A stretch of 64,000 nt of DNA from Saccharopolyspora kobensis (lineage in GTDB: Bacteria; Actinomycetota; Actinomycetes; Mycobacteriales; Pseudonocardiaceae). The stretch lies in contig NZ_FNVB01000002.1 of assembly GCF_900108315.1 (NCBI RefSeq), forward strand, positions 1,481,067-1,545,066, in the 5' to 3' direction. Position numbers and translations under genes: made by a program. This document shows positions 35,566 to 43,431 of this stretch, piece by piece (the first letter of the stretch is position 1; each line of letters starts with the position of its first letter). The notes beneath the pieces are model-generated. The model did not search any database, was not told the origin of the DNA, and saw only the letters and a program-made list of their open reading frames with translations.

Positions 35566-36693
35566 GTGAGTCAGATCGAGACGCTCCCCGTCCAGCCGAT
35601 GCGCGACCGGCTGCACCGCTACGTCCAGCTGGAAACGCCGAGCGGAGGTGCGGACGCGCTCGACGCGCTGCTCGATCTGCTGGAAGCGCGCTACGCCGAG
35701 CTCGGCGCCCGCACCGAGCGGCACCCGAGCGCCACCGGCGCCAACCTGGTCGCGCACTTCCCCGGCACCGGCGACAAGCAGCACGAACGACCGGTGCTGT
35801 GCCTCGGCCACCACGACACCGTGTGGCCGACGGGCACGCTCGACGGCCCGGTGCCGTGGCTGGAGCAGGACGGCCGCGTGCACGGGCCTGGTGTGTACGA
35901 CATGAAGGGCGGCCTCGTCGTCTTCGAGACCGCCGTCGAACTCCTCGCCCAGCACGGCAGCGCCCACCGGCCGATCACGATGATCCTGGTGGCGGACGAA
36001 GAAGTCGGCTCGCCTTCGGCGCGCGAACTCGTCGCCGAGCACTGCCGCGACGCGATCGCTGCGCTGGGCTTCGAACCCCCGCACCCCGACGGCGCGGTCA
36101 AGACCTCCCGCTGGGGCAGCACCCGCGTCCGCATCCGCGTGACGGGCCGGGAATCGCACGCCGCGCTGGCCCCGGAGGACGGCGCGTCGGCCATCGAGGA
36201 GCTGATCGACCAGCTGCTGGTCGTGCGCCGGATCGCCACCGAGCACCCGGACATGCTGTGCAACGTCGGCACCATCTCCGGCGGCGGACGCACGAACGTG
36301 GTGCCCGGTGAGGCGTGGTGCGAGATCGGCATGCGCTTCACCGACACGGCGACCGAGAACTCCGCGCTGGCGGCGCTGCAGCGTTTGACGCCCGTCCGCC
36401 CCGGCACGACCGTCAGCGCGGACATCCTCACCAGCCGTCCAGTGTGGACCGAGCCGGAGTCCGCCGGGCTCACCGAGGTGCTGACCCGCGCCGCGCGAGC
36501 GGTCGGCCAGCAGGTCACCGGACGCCCGGCGGCCGGAGCGGCCGACACGAACCTGACGGGCTCCCTGGGAGTGCCGAGCCTCGACGGCCTGGGCCCGGTC
36601 GGCCGCGGAGCCCACGCCCCGGACGAGCAGATCATCGCAGCCACCCTCCCCGAACGAGCAGCCCTGACCGCCTCCCTGCTGGCCCACCTGTGA
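35566..36693 (+). CDS. M20-family metallopeptidase / N-acyl-L-amino acid deacylase
   Basis: The 375-residue zinc hydrolase is of the carboxypeptidase G2/ArgE type. Metal and catalytic residues are visible in order: GHHDTVWP (His, Asp), GPGVYDMKGG (Asp), ADEEVGS (Glu pair), GRESHAA and a final GRGAHAPDEQ (His). Start GTG 35566 is uncertain: no ribosome-binding site is visible and the transcript may be near-leaderless. ATG 35599 is the alternative. In context it would remove succinate from N-succinyl-L-amino acids. Confidence 0.88.
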   Translation: MSQIETLPVQPMRDRLHRYVQLETPSGGADALDALLDLLEARYAELGARTERHPSATGANLVAHFPGTGDKQHERPVLCLGHHDTVWPTGTLDGPVPWLEQDGRVHGPGVYDMKGGLVVFETAVELLAQHGSAHRPITMILVADEEVGSPSARELVAEHCRDAIAALGFEPPHPDGAVKTSRWGSTRVRIRVTGRESHAALAPEDGASAIEELIDQLLVVRRIATEHPDMLCNVGTISGGGRTNVVPGEAWCEIGMRFTDTATENSALAALQRLTPVRPGTTVSADILTSRPVWTEPESAGLTEVLTRAARAVGQQVTGRPAAGAADTNLTGSLGVPSLDGLGPVGRGAHAPDEQIIAATLPERAALTASLLAHL

Positions 36694-36711
36694 CCGACTC
36701 GGCGGTCGTCC

Positions 36712-36743
36712 TTGACCTTGCCCCTGGGGGCAGGGTTTAGCGT
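36712..36743 (+). promoter_or_regulatory. MerR-type promoter with elongated spacer
   Basis: TTGACC (36712-36717) is followed 20 bases later by TAGCGT (36738-36743). The spacer holds ACCTTGCCCC (36715-36724) and GGGGCAGGGT (36727-36736), an inverted repeat with one mismatch. A 19-20 base spacer with dyad symmetry is the classic MerR-controlled layout, and the MerR fusion gene starts 18 bases later. Confidence 0.75.
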
Positions 36744-36760
36744 GGCTTCGGAGGTGGATC

Positions 36761-37708
36761 GTGCGCATCGGCGAGCTCGCGCAGCGAGCACGGGTTTCGA
36801 TCAAGGCCGTCCGCTACTACGAGCGGCTCGGCTTGGTGACTCCCCTTCGCAGGCCCAACGGCTACCGCTGGTACGACGAGTCACACGTGCGGCTGGTCGA
36901 GGAGATCCGGGAGCTCGCCGCCAACGGCATTCCGCCGAGCCGGGCGAGGCCGTTCATCGAGTGCCTGGGCGCGGGCCACGCGCACAGCGACGACTGCGTG
37001 ACCTCCCTGGTCGCATACCGCGACAGCATCGCCGAGCTGGACCGCGCGATCGCCTCCCTCACCGCCCGGCGCGACCTGCTCGTCCGCAGGTTGCACCGCG
37101 GCGCCGCTCGGAGTTTCGCCAAGGAGAACGCGATGACCGACTACACCGCCCTCCCCGCAGACCTACCCGCGCCCGAAGACGACGGAGCCGCCGACCACCT
37201 GGCCGGTAGGCCGCTTCCCGCCCTCGTCCTGAGCGCCACAAACGGGCAGGAGATCGACCTCAGCGCCCTCGCACCCGGCCGGACGATCATCTACTGCTAC
37301 CCCCTGAGCGGGCGTCCCGGCACAGACCTGCCCGAAGGGTGGGACGCCATCCCGGGAGCGCGCGGGTGCACCGCGGAGGCGTGCGGCTTCCGGGACCACT
37401 TCGCCGATCTGCGGCAGGTCGGAGTTTCGCAGGTCTTCGGCCTGTCGAGCCAGGACGCGGAGTACCAGGGCGAGCTCGTCGAACGACTGCACCTGCCGTT
37501 CCCGATGCTCTCGGACCCGCACTTCGCGATGGCCGAAGCGCTCCGGCTGCCGACCTTCGAGGCCCCTGGCCACGACCGCCTCTACTCGCGACTCACGCTG
37601 GTGATCTCCAACGGTCGCATCGAGCACGTCTTCTACCCCGTCTTCCCGCCCAACGCACACGCCCAGCAGGTTCTCGACTGGCTGACCGAGAGCACGCAGA
37701 TCGGCTAG
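36761..37708 (+). CDS. MerR regulator - PrxQ-type peroxiredoxin fusion
   Basis: One 315-residue frame encodes two proteins' worth of sequence. Residues 1-70 are a MerR DNA-binding domain (MRIGELAQRARVSIKAVRYY), followed by a dimerisation helix to about 115. Residues 125-315 are a peroxiredoxin with GCTAEACGFRD, the Cys-x4-Cys pair of BCP/PrxQ enzymes. The start is GTG 36761, 6 bases after GGAGG. Inside the frame, AAGGAG (37121-37126) stands 6 bases before ATG 37133, so a free 191-residue peroxiredoxin could also be made. The fusion suggests direct redox sensing by the enzyme moiety. Confidence 0.9.
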   Translation: MRIGELAQRARVSIKAVRYYERLGLVTPLRRPNGYRWYDESHVRLVEEIRELAANGIPPSRARPFIECLGAGHAHSDDCVTSLVAYRDSIAELDRAIASLTARRDLLVRRLHRGAARSFAKENAMTDYTALPADLPAPEDDGAADHLAGRPLPALVLSATNGQEIDLSALAPGRTIIYCYPLSGRPGTDLPEGWDAIPGARGCTAEACGFRDHFADLRQVGVSQVFGLSSQDAEYQGELVERLHLPFPMLSDPHFAMAEALRLPTFEAPGHDRLYSRLTLVISNGRIEHVFYPVFPPNAHAQQVLDWLTESTQIG

Positions 37709-37757
37709 GCCGGAACTCCTGCCCTGCTCCTGCGCCGCACGGCACTTCCCGGATGAC

Positions 37758-37785
37758 GGCCGGGTTCGGTGTTCACGGCCCGGCC
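37758..37785. terminator. Hairpin after the MerR-peroxiredoxin gene
   Basis: GGCCGGG (37758-37764) pairs with CCCGGCC (37779-37785) over 7 base pairs with a 14-base loop, 50 bases after the stop. No U-tract follows. Confidence 0.4.
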
Positions 37786-37909
37786 GGAGCCGGTAGGCTG
37801 CCGAGCCGTCGCGAGGACCGGTATCGAGCTCTGGGGGCTCGACCACGAATGCTCCGGTGCGGGAACACCGGAGCCGTCCGCCGGACACGATGCGCGTGGT
37901 GGGGTTCGC

Positions 37910-39832
37910 ATGGGGTTTTCGCCGGAAGCGATCGAAGCCGGGCCGTACCTCGCCGGGTACGCCGTCCTGCTCTGCGCGGCTTCGGCCGCCCGGGTGGGCG
38001 CCTACTTCTGGGCGCAGTCCAGGGCGATCGCTCGCACAGCCCCTCCGCTGGGGCCCTACGACGTGGCCGCGGTGGCCGGATATTCGAACCGGGTCGTCGA
38101 GACCGCGCTCGCGGGCCTGGTGGATTCGGGCGCGGTCACCGTCCACCCCGGCGATCCCAGCGAGTTCCGGCCCCGCCCCGATGCCGGGCAGCGCGTTCAG
38201 GACCCCGTGCAGCGACAGGTGCTCGAGCTGCTGCCGAGCCATGCGAACGTGCACTCGCTGGTCAGTGCGTTCACCCGTACCGAGACCGCCGCCGGCTTGC
38301 GGCGCCGAATGGTGTCCGCGGGATTCCGGCTCAGCTACCGGGGACGCGAGCTCCTCACGTGGCTCACCTGGGCGCTGCTCCCGCTCGCAGTGCTCACGAT
38401 GACGGTCTGGCAATGGGGATCGAAGGCGACCGTCCTGCTCCTGTTCCTCGAGGTCCTCCTGTCCGCTTCCGCCGCCATCTGGTGGGGAGCGTCGCTGCCG
38501 TTGACCGGCACTCGACGAGCGAAGCGGCTGCGGGCGGAGATCGCATCGGTGGAGCGCAAGTACCAGCCCACGAACAGGCAGAAGGAGAAGGAGAAGGAGA
38601 AGGAGAAGGAGAAGGTCCCGGCGGAAGCGGTGGTACGGAAGGTGCGCGAGGCCGTCACCGCGCGTGCCGGAGAATGGGGGCTGGCTCCCGGCTGGATCGG
38701 CTCCGCGACCGGCATGGTGCCCTTCCTCGGCTGGAGCGGGTACAGCGCCGAACGGGGCGAACACCTCGAACCCCAACGGTACTGGACACCGGGCATCCGG
38801 GGATCCGCGCCGAAAACCGGGCCGCGCCGCGCTCTCGGATGGCGCTACCGGGCCCTGGGTGCAGCGTGCGGTGTGCTCGCGCTGGGCGTTCTGTTTCCCG
38901 GCATGATCTACCTCAACGTGTTCTCCATCCCGCTGTTCCTGGTTCTCAGCGCGGTCGGCGCCCGGCTGGCGATGCAGGGGAAGAAGCATCTCGCCGCGGA
39001 CGGGCGCGAGGTGTTGCACACCAGCTACGCCCCGCCGGTGCTGTACCTGCGGTCCTTCGCCCACGACGCCCTGCTCGAACGGCGCGCACCGTACCGGTCG
39101 CTCATGACCGCCCTCGGCTCCGGAGGCTCGTACCTGGAGGAACTGGCCACCGCGGTCCGCCGCTTCGGCACGTTCGTCGCGATCGGCAACCCCGGCAATC
39201 CGCTGCCCGTGCTGGGTCCCGCGCACATCTACGTTCCGCCGGAACCGGATCCCGGCCCGGATCTCCACCGGTGGCAGGCCGAGGTGCTCAACCTGATGCA
39301 AGGCGCCTCGCTCGTGCTGATCTCGGCGGGAAGCAGCGAGGGACTGCGGTGGGAGTTCGCACAGGCGGCTTCGCTGATGCCACCGGAACGGCTGGTGGTC
39401 CTCGTCCCGCTCAGCCGCGAGGAGTACGCCCGCTTCCGGGAGCGCACCCAGATGTACTTCCGCGCGGGTCTGCCCGCCGACCCGCGCAAGCGCTCCGTCC
39501 GGAACAAGGAGCAGATCCACGGGCTGATCTACTTCGACCGCGACTGGACACCGCACTTCGTCGCTTTCCGCCGCCACGCGCTCCTGCAACTGCACCTGGG
39601 CCGGATCGCGATCCGCCCCAGCGTGCGCCGGCTGCGGAACCGGCTGGCCCACGCGCTGTACCCGGTCTTCCGCAGCAACCGGGTCGGGTGGCCGGGCATC
39701 GTGGTTCCCGTCCCCTTCGGCCGGGCCAGCCGCCATCGAGTCGTCCCAGGGCTGTCCATCGCGAGGGCGCTCCTGCTGGCCGTGGCGCTGAGCATCGCGG
39801 CTGCCGTGGTGTCCAGCTTCACCGGCCGGTAG
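37910..39832 (+). CDS. TIGR04222-like multi-pass membrane protein with Lys-Glu repeat and Rossmann-like C-terminal domain
   Basis: The 640-residue product begins with a TIGR04222-type N-terminus (GPYLAGYAVLLCAASAARV; LGPYDVAAVAGYSNRVVETA). It has about two helix pairs (near residues 140-185 and 310-350) and one C-terminal helix. Residues 225-235 are an alternating Lys-Glu stretch encoded by a hexanucleotide repeat. Residues about 380-530 (VLYLRSFAHDALLERR; FGTFVAIGNPGNPLPVLG; SLVLISAGSSEGLRWEF; RLVVLVPLSREEY) form a soluble alpha/beta domain. It resembles TIR-like nucleotide-hydrolase folds only in layout. Function unknown. ATG 37910 gives the shortest complete N-terminus. Confidence 0.75.
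   Translation: MGFSPEAIEAGPYLAGYAVLLCAASAARVGAYFWAQSRAIARTAPPLGPYDVAAVAGYSNRVVETALAGLVDSGAVTVHPGDPSEFRPRPDAGQRVQDPVQRQVLELLPSHANVHSLVSAFTRTETAAGLRRRMVSAGFRLSYRGRELLTWLTWALLPLAVLTMTVWQWGSKATVLLLFLEVLLSASAAIWWGASLPLTGTRRAKRLRAEIASVERKYQPTNRQKEKEKEKEKEKVPAEAVVRKVREAVTARAGEWGLAPGWIGSATGMVPFLGWSGYSAERGEHLEPQRYWTPGIRGSAPKTGPRRALGWRYRALGAACGVLALGVLFPGMIYLNVFSIPLFLVLSAVGARLAMQGKKHLAADGREVLHTSYAPPVLYLRSFAHDALLERRAPYRSLMTALGSGGSYLEELATAVRRFGTFVAIGNPGNPLPVLGPAHIYVPPEPDPGPDLHRWQAEVLNLMQGASLVLISAGSSEGLRWEFAQAASLMPPERLVVLVPLSREEYARFRERTQMYFRAGLPADPRKRSVRNKEQIHGLIYFDRDWTPHFVAFRRHALLQLHLGRIAIRPSVRRLRNRLAHALYPVFRSNRVGWPGIVVPVPFGRASRHRVVPGLSIARALLLAVALSIAAAVVSSFTGR
38582..38615 (+). repeat. In-frame hexanucleotide repeat (AAGGAG)5
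   Basis: Five perfect copies of AAGGAG plus a partial sixth lie inside the membrane-protein gene and encode alternating Lys and Glu. Gain or loss of units keeps the frame, so the repeat would vary linker length and not switch the gene off. Confidence 0.9.
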
Positions 39833-39895
39833 CAGGCCGGTCGAGCCCGGAAAAGCGGTGGCCCGGCGGTGCTCCGGTGTAGCAAGATCGCTGCA

Positions 39896-40600
39896 ATGAC
39901 CGATGCCGTGGGACGGGACGCGCAGTACGAGCGCTTCGCCGATGAGTTCGCCGAGCACGCGGAGAACGGATTCCACAACGCCCACTACGACCGGCCCGCC
40001 TGTCTGGAGCTGCTCGGTGACGTCGCGGGGAAGCGGGTCCTCGACGTCGCCTGCGGGCCAGGCCTCTACGCCGCCGAGCTCGTCGCGCGCGGGGCGCAGG
40101 TGGTCGGCTGCGACATCAGTCCGCGGATGGTCGAGCTCGCCGCGCAGCGCGCGCCTTCGGCGGAGTTCCGGGTGCACGATCTGGCCGAACCGCTGGACTG
40201 GTTGCCGGATTCCTCGGTCGATCTGGTGCTGTTCGCGCTCGCCCTGGAGTACCTGGACGACCGGGCCGCCGCGCTCCGCGAGCTGCGCCGGGTGCTGCGG
40301 CCGGGCGGGGCGCTGGTGCTCTCGCGGTCGCACCCGACCGGGGACTGGCTTCGGCACGGCGGCAACTACTTCGAATCGCGCGTCATCGAGGAGATCTGGA
40401 GCCGCGGGTGGCAGGTGCGGTACTGGGCCACACCGCTGGAGGCGACCTGCGAGGAGCTCTGCGAAGCCGGGTTCCTCATCGAGCGCCTGCGGGAGCCGCG
40501 ACCGACCGAGGCCGCCGCGGCGATCTCCCCGGAGCGCTACGAACGGCTGCACCGCGAACCCACCGGCTTCCTCGCGATCCGCGCCCGCCCGTCCTCGTGA
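39896..40600 (+). CDS. SAM-dependent methyltransferase (class I)
   Basis: The 234-residue protein has motif I VLDVACGPGLYAAEL, the acidic loop VVGCDISPRMVELA and motif IV-like VDLVLFALALEYLDDR, all typical of the UbiE/Methyltransf_11 group. The substrate is unknown. ATG 39896 lies in a short gap after the membrane protein with no strong ribosome-binding site. A terminator hairpin overlaps its stop. Confidence 0.88.
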   Translation: MTDAVGRDAQYERFADEFAEHAENGFHNAHYDRPACLELLGDVAGKRVLDVACGPGLYAAELVARGAQVVGCDISPRMVELAAQRAPSAEFRVHDLAEPLDWLPDSSVDLVLFALALEYLDDRAAALRELRRVLRPGGALVLSRSHPTGDWLRHGGNYFESRVIEEIWSRGWQVRYWATPLEATCEELCEAGFLIERLREPRPTEAAAAISPERYERLHREPTGFLAIRARPSS

Positions 40601-40630
40601 GCGCCTGACCTGCTCCGGCCAGGCGCTCAC
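40597..40630. terminator. Bidirectional terminator (methyltransferase / YciI)
   Basis: GTGAGCGCCTG (40597-40607) pairs perfectly with CAGGCGCTCAC (40620-40630) over 11 base pairs with a 12-base loop. It includes the methyltransferase stop codon and ends before the convergent YciI stop. Confidence 0.75.
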
Positions 40631-40636
40631 GACGGC

Positions 40637-40933
40637 TCACAGGTATCCCCTGCCGTCCAGGTAGGCCTTGCGCCACCGCACGATCTTCACCTCGGCGAAC
40701 AAACCGGCCAGCGCGAACGGATCCCGCGCGATGAACTCCTCGGCTTCAGCGCGGGTTTCCACGTCCAGCAGGTAAACCCCGCCGGAGGCCGGGTCGCCGT
40801 CGTCGGCGAGCTTGACGCCGCAGGCCAGCAGCAGCTCCTTGTGCTCTTCGAGGAACGCCAGGTGCGCGGGCCGGTTGTCCAGCCGCACCTGCTGGTGGCC
40901 GGGCTTGTCGAAGGTCTCGATGAAGTAAGGCAT
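40637..40933 (-). CDS. YciI-family protein
   Basis: The 98-residue YCII-fold protein has the conserved NRPAHLAFLEEHKELLLACG and the Asp of FIARDPFALAGL. The family is related to muconolactone isomerase, and members can act on ring-cleavage intermediates. It starts 15 bases after the AtoE-like gene and ends the four-gene operon, so it probably belongs to the same catabolic route. Confidence 0.85.
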   Translation of the reverse strand: MPYFIETFDKPGHQQVRLDNRPAHLAFLEEHKELLLACGVKLADDGDPASGGVYLLDVETRAEAEEFIARDPFALAGLFAEVKIVRWRKAYLDGRGYL

Positions 40934-40948
40934 GTCGTCCCTCCCGGT

Positions 40949-42286
40949 TCAGCCGAGGAATCCCCACAGCAGGATCGCCGCGATGTAGATCAGGCCGACC
41001 CAGAACATCATGATCACCGTGTAGCCCATGACGTCCTTGAGGCGGAGCCGGGACAGGGCCAGCGCGGGCAGGATCCAGAACGGCTGCACCAGGTCGTTCC
41101 AGGCGTTGCCGAGCATCACCGACATCGCCACGTCCGGCATCGGGGCGCCGATCGCGTTGGCCGCGTCGACCATGAACGGCCCCTGGATCACCCAGTGCCC
41201 GCCGCCCGAGGGCGCGAAGAAGTTGATCACGAAGGAGCTGATCAGCCCCCAGAAGCCCAGCGTCTCCGGGGTGGAGATGTCCACGAAAACCTGCGAGATC
41301 GTGCCGACCAGGCCGGAGGCGGCCATGATCGCCATGATGCCCGCGTAGAACGGGTACTGCAGGATGATGCCGGAGATCGTCTTGATGCCCTCGCCGAGCT
41401 TGGCGACGTAGGCCGCCGGGGTGCCCAGCAGCAGGATGCCCAGGAACAGGATGAAGAAGTTCACCAGGTCCAGGTCCGCGGCGCCGCCGCGGATGAAGTA
41501 CACGACGACGTAGACCATGCCGAGCGCGCCGATCAGCAGGCTCAGGATCCGGCTGTTGTTCAACCGCGAGGCCACCGTGACCGCACCGAAGTCCTCGGTC
41601 TCCACCGGCTTGCTCTTGCTCTCGACGTGCAGCGCGGGGTCGATCTCCGTGACCGGTTGGCCCGGCTTGGGGTGCAGCATCGCGTTGAGGACCGGCAGGG
41701 TGAGCAGCACCGCGAGGGCGGTCAGCAGCATCGGCAGCGAGAAGATGGTCTCGGCCAGCGCGATGACGCCCATCTTGCTCTCCAGGGCGTGCCCGCTGGT
41801 GGAGATGGTCAGCGGGATCGTCGCCGAAAGCCCGAGACCGTACATGGTGAACCCGCTGTAAGCCGCGGCGATGATCAGCGGGTAGTGCACGCCGGGCACC
41901 TTCAGCGCCAGCTTCTTCGCCACGATCCCGCCGATGACCAGGCCGAAGCCCCAGTTCAGGTAGGAGCCGACGGAGCCGATCAGGGTCGCCACCGCCACCG
42001 CGGTGCGCGGCGAGTGCACCCGGCTGACCACCGCGTCGAGCACCCGGTCGGTGACCGGTGCGCTGGCCAGCACGTAGCCCATCGCCAGGATGACGGCCAT
42101 CTGCGTGGTGAACGACAGCAGGTTCCAGAAGCCGTCGCCCCAGGCCTCGGTGATCTCGATGAAGCCCTTGCCCTCCACCGTCAGCGCCAGCAGCAGGGTC
42201 AGGAAGGTCAGCCCGATCGCGAAGACGAACGGATCGGGCAGGTACCGGCGCATCAGCTCGGTGAAGAAGTTGGCGATCTTGGACAT
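40949..42286 (-). CDS. atoE: AtoE-like short-chain fatty acid permease
   Basis: The 445-residue membrane protein has about 12 helices and matches the AtoE family (TIGR00366). Examples are RRYLPDPFVFAIGLTFLTLL, LNWGFGLVIGGIVAKKLA and FFAPSGGGHWVIQGPFMVDA. The family imports short-chain fatty acids. ATG 42286 is preceded by AAGGAAAG. It lies 41 bases after the cyclase gene and 15 before yciI, so the four genes form an operon. Confidence 0.88.
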   Translation of the reverse strand: MSKIANFFTELMRRYLPDPFVFAIGLTFLTLLLALTVEGKGFIEITEAWGDGFWNLLSFTTQMAVILAMGYVLASAPVTDRVLDAVVSRVHSPRTAVAVATLIGSVGSYLNWGFGLVIGGIVAKKLALKVPGVHYPLIIAAAYSGFTMYGLGLSATIPLTISTSGHALESKMGVIALAETIFSLPMLLTALAVLLTLPVLNAMLHPKPGQPVTEIDPALHVESKSKPVETEDFGAVTVASRLNNSRILSLLIGALGMVYVVVYFIRGGAADLDLVNFFILFLGILLLGTPAAYVAKLGEGIKTISGIILQYPFYAGIMAIMAASGLVGTISQVFVDISTPETLGFWGLISSFVINFFAPSGGGHWVIQGPFMVDAANAIGAPMPDVAMSVMLGNAWNDLVQPFWILPALALSRLRLKDVMGYTVIMMFWVGLIYIAAILLWGFLG

Positions 42287-42327
42287 CGGTGCTTTCCTTG
42301 CCGACCGGGAGGTCCCGGCGCGTTGAT

Positions 42328-43377
42328 CTAGACGGTGGCGACCGGGGTGACCGGTGAGCCGGCCGCTCCGGGCAGGTTCAGCGGCGGAGCGGTGAGCAGG
42401 AACCGGCTGCGGCCGCGGGCTCGCAGGTGTTCGGCGAGCGGGGTGAGCCGCCACAGCTCGCCGAGGTGCACTCCGAGCTTGAACAGGCAGTGCTCGTGCA
42501 GCGGCAGCACCGCGCTGGGCACCGGCGCATCCGGTGCGGGGAACGCCTCGACCGCGTAGTTGTCGGCGACCAGCGCCGCCAGGCCCGAGTCGGTGATCCA
42601 GCGCAGCAGCTGCGGGTCGCGCCCGTTGAGGACGGCGCCGGAGCCGTGCAAGACCTCGGGATCCGGGTCACCGCCCATCGCCACCAGCTGCTCGGCGAAA
42701 CCGGTGTGCAGGCAGACGATGTCGCCCTGCTCCACGACGATCCCGTCGGCGGCGATGATCTCGGCGAGCTGCTGGTAGCCGACCAGGGTGCGCGCGTCGC
42801 CGAGGTGGGCGCGCAGGTCGATCAGCACCGCGCGGCCCTGCACCGCGGTGCGGGCCATGTGGTCGATCCCCAGTGGGCCGGCGGTGGAGGTGCTGCGGTC
42901 GTGCAGCGACGCCGCTCCCGCGTCGTCCACTCCGGACGGCCCGAGCACGTGCTCGTCGGCGCGGAACCCGTTGTAGAATACCGGTTCCGGCACGCCGTCG
43001 CCGTCGGCGTCGAACATCGCCCCGGCGTGGGCCAGCGAATCCCACTGCGTCGAGTACTGCAGGTGCAGGACGGCCAGGTCGTCGCAGAGCACGTCGGTGC
43101 GGCCGGGCTGCAGCCGGTCCATGCCGAAGTTGAAGTTGACCTGGCCCGCGCGCAGGTTCGGGCGCAGCACCGGCGGGAACCGGTTGGGGTTGAGCGCGGT
43201 TCCGCCGGGCAGGTCCAGCGGCAGGCTCAGGCAGAAGCTGCGGCCCTCGACGACCTCGGCGACACCGGCGCGCACCTTCTCCGGCGTGATCAGGTTGAGC
43301 CGACCGAGGTTGTCGTCGGGGCCGAAATCGCCCCAGTTGGAGCCCTCGGGCCGCCGCACCCAGCGCGGGTTCTGCAT
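42328..43377 (-). CDS. Cyclase-family (kynurenine formamidase-like) metal-dependent hydrolase
   Basis: The 349-residue PF04199 protein carries the metal-binding region LQYSTQWDSLAHAGAMFD (Gln replaces the usual His of H-x-G-T-H-x-D, while the later Asp and His remain). It also has VLIDLRAHLGD and DIVCLHTGFAEQ. Relatives hydrolyse cyclic amides, lactones or formyl-amides. In context with a CoA-transferase and two transporters it probably opens or deacylates the cluster's substrate. ATG 43377 has GGAGG upstream within the MFS gap. Confidence 0.85.
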   Translation of the reverse strand: MQNPRWVRRPEGSNWGDFGPDDNLGRLNLITPEKVRAGVAEVVEGRSFCLSLPLDLPGGTALNPNRFPPVLRPNLRAGQVNFNFGMDRLQPGRTDVLCDDLAVLHLQYSTQWDSLAHAGAMFDADGDGVPEPVFYNGFRADEHVLGPSGVDDAGAASLHDRSTSTAGPLGIDHMARTAVQGRAVLIDLRAHLGDARTLVGYQQLAEIIAADGIVVEQGDIVCLHTGFAEQLVAMGGDPDPEVLHGSGAVLNGRDPQLLRWITDSGLAALVADNYAVEAFPAPDAPVPSAVLPLHEHCLFKLGVHLGELWRLTPLAEHLRARGRSRFLLTAPPLNLPGAAGSPVTPVATV

Positions 43378-43431
43378 GGAAACCTCCAGGACGGTGCGGC
43401 TCCCCTCGCCCGGGGAGCCGCACCGGTCGGA

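Noticed and set aside
37163..40630. Very long minus-strand open frame of over 1100 codons across the peroxiredoxin, membrane protein and methyltransferase
   Set aside because: It is antisense to well-supported genes, is rich in Arg, Pro and Gly repeats, has no family motif and arises from GC-rich codon third positions.
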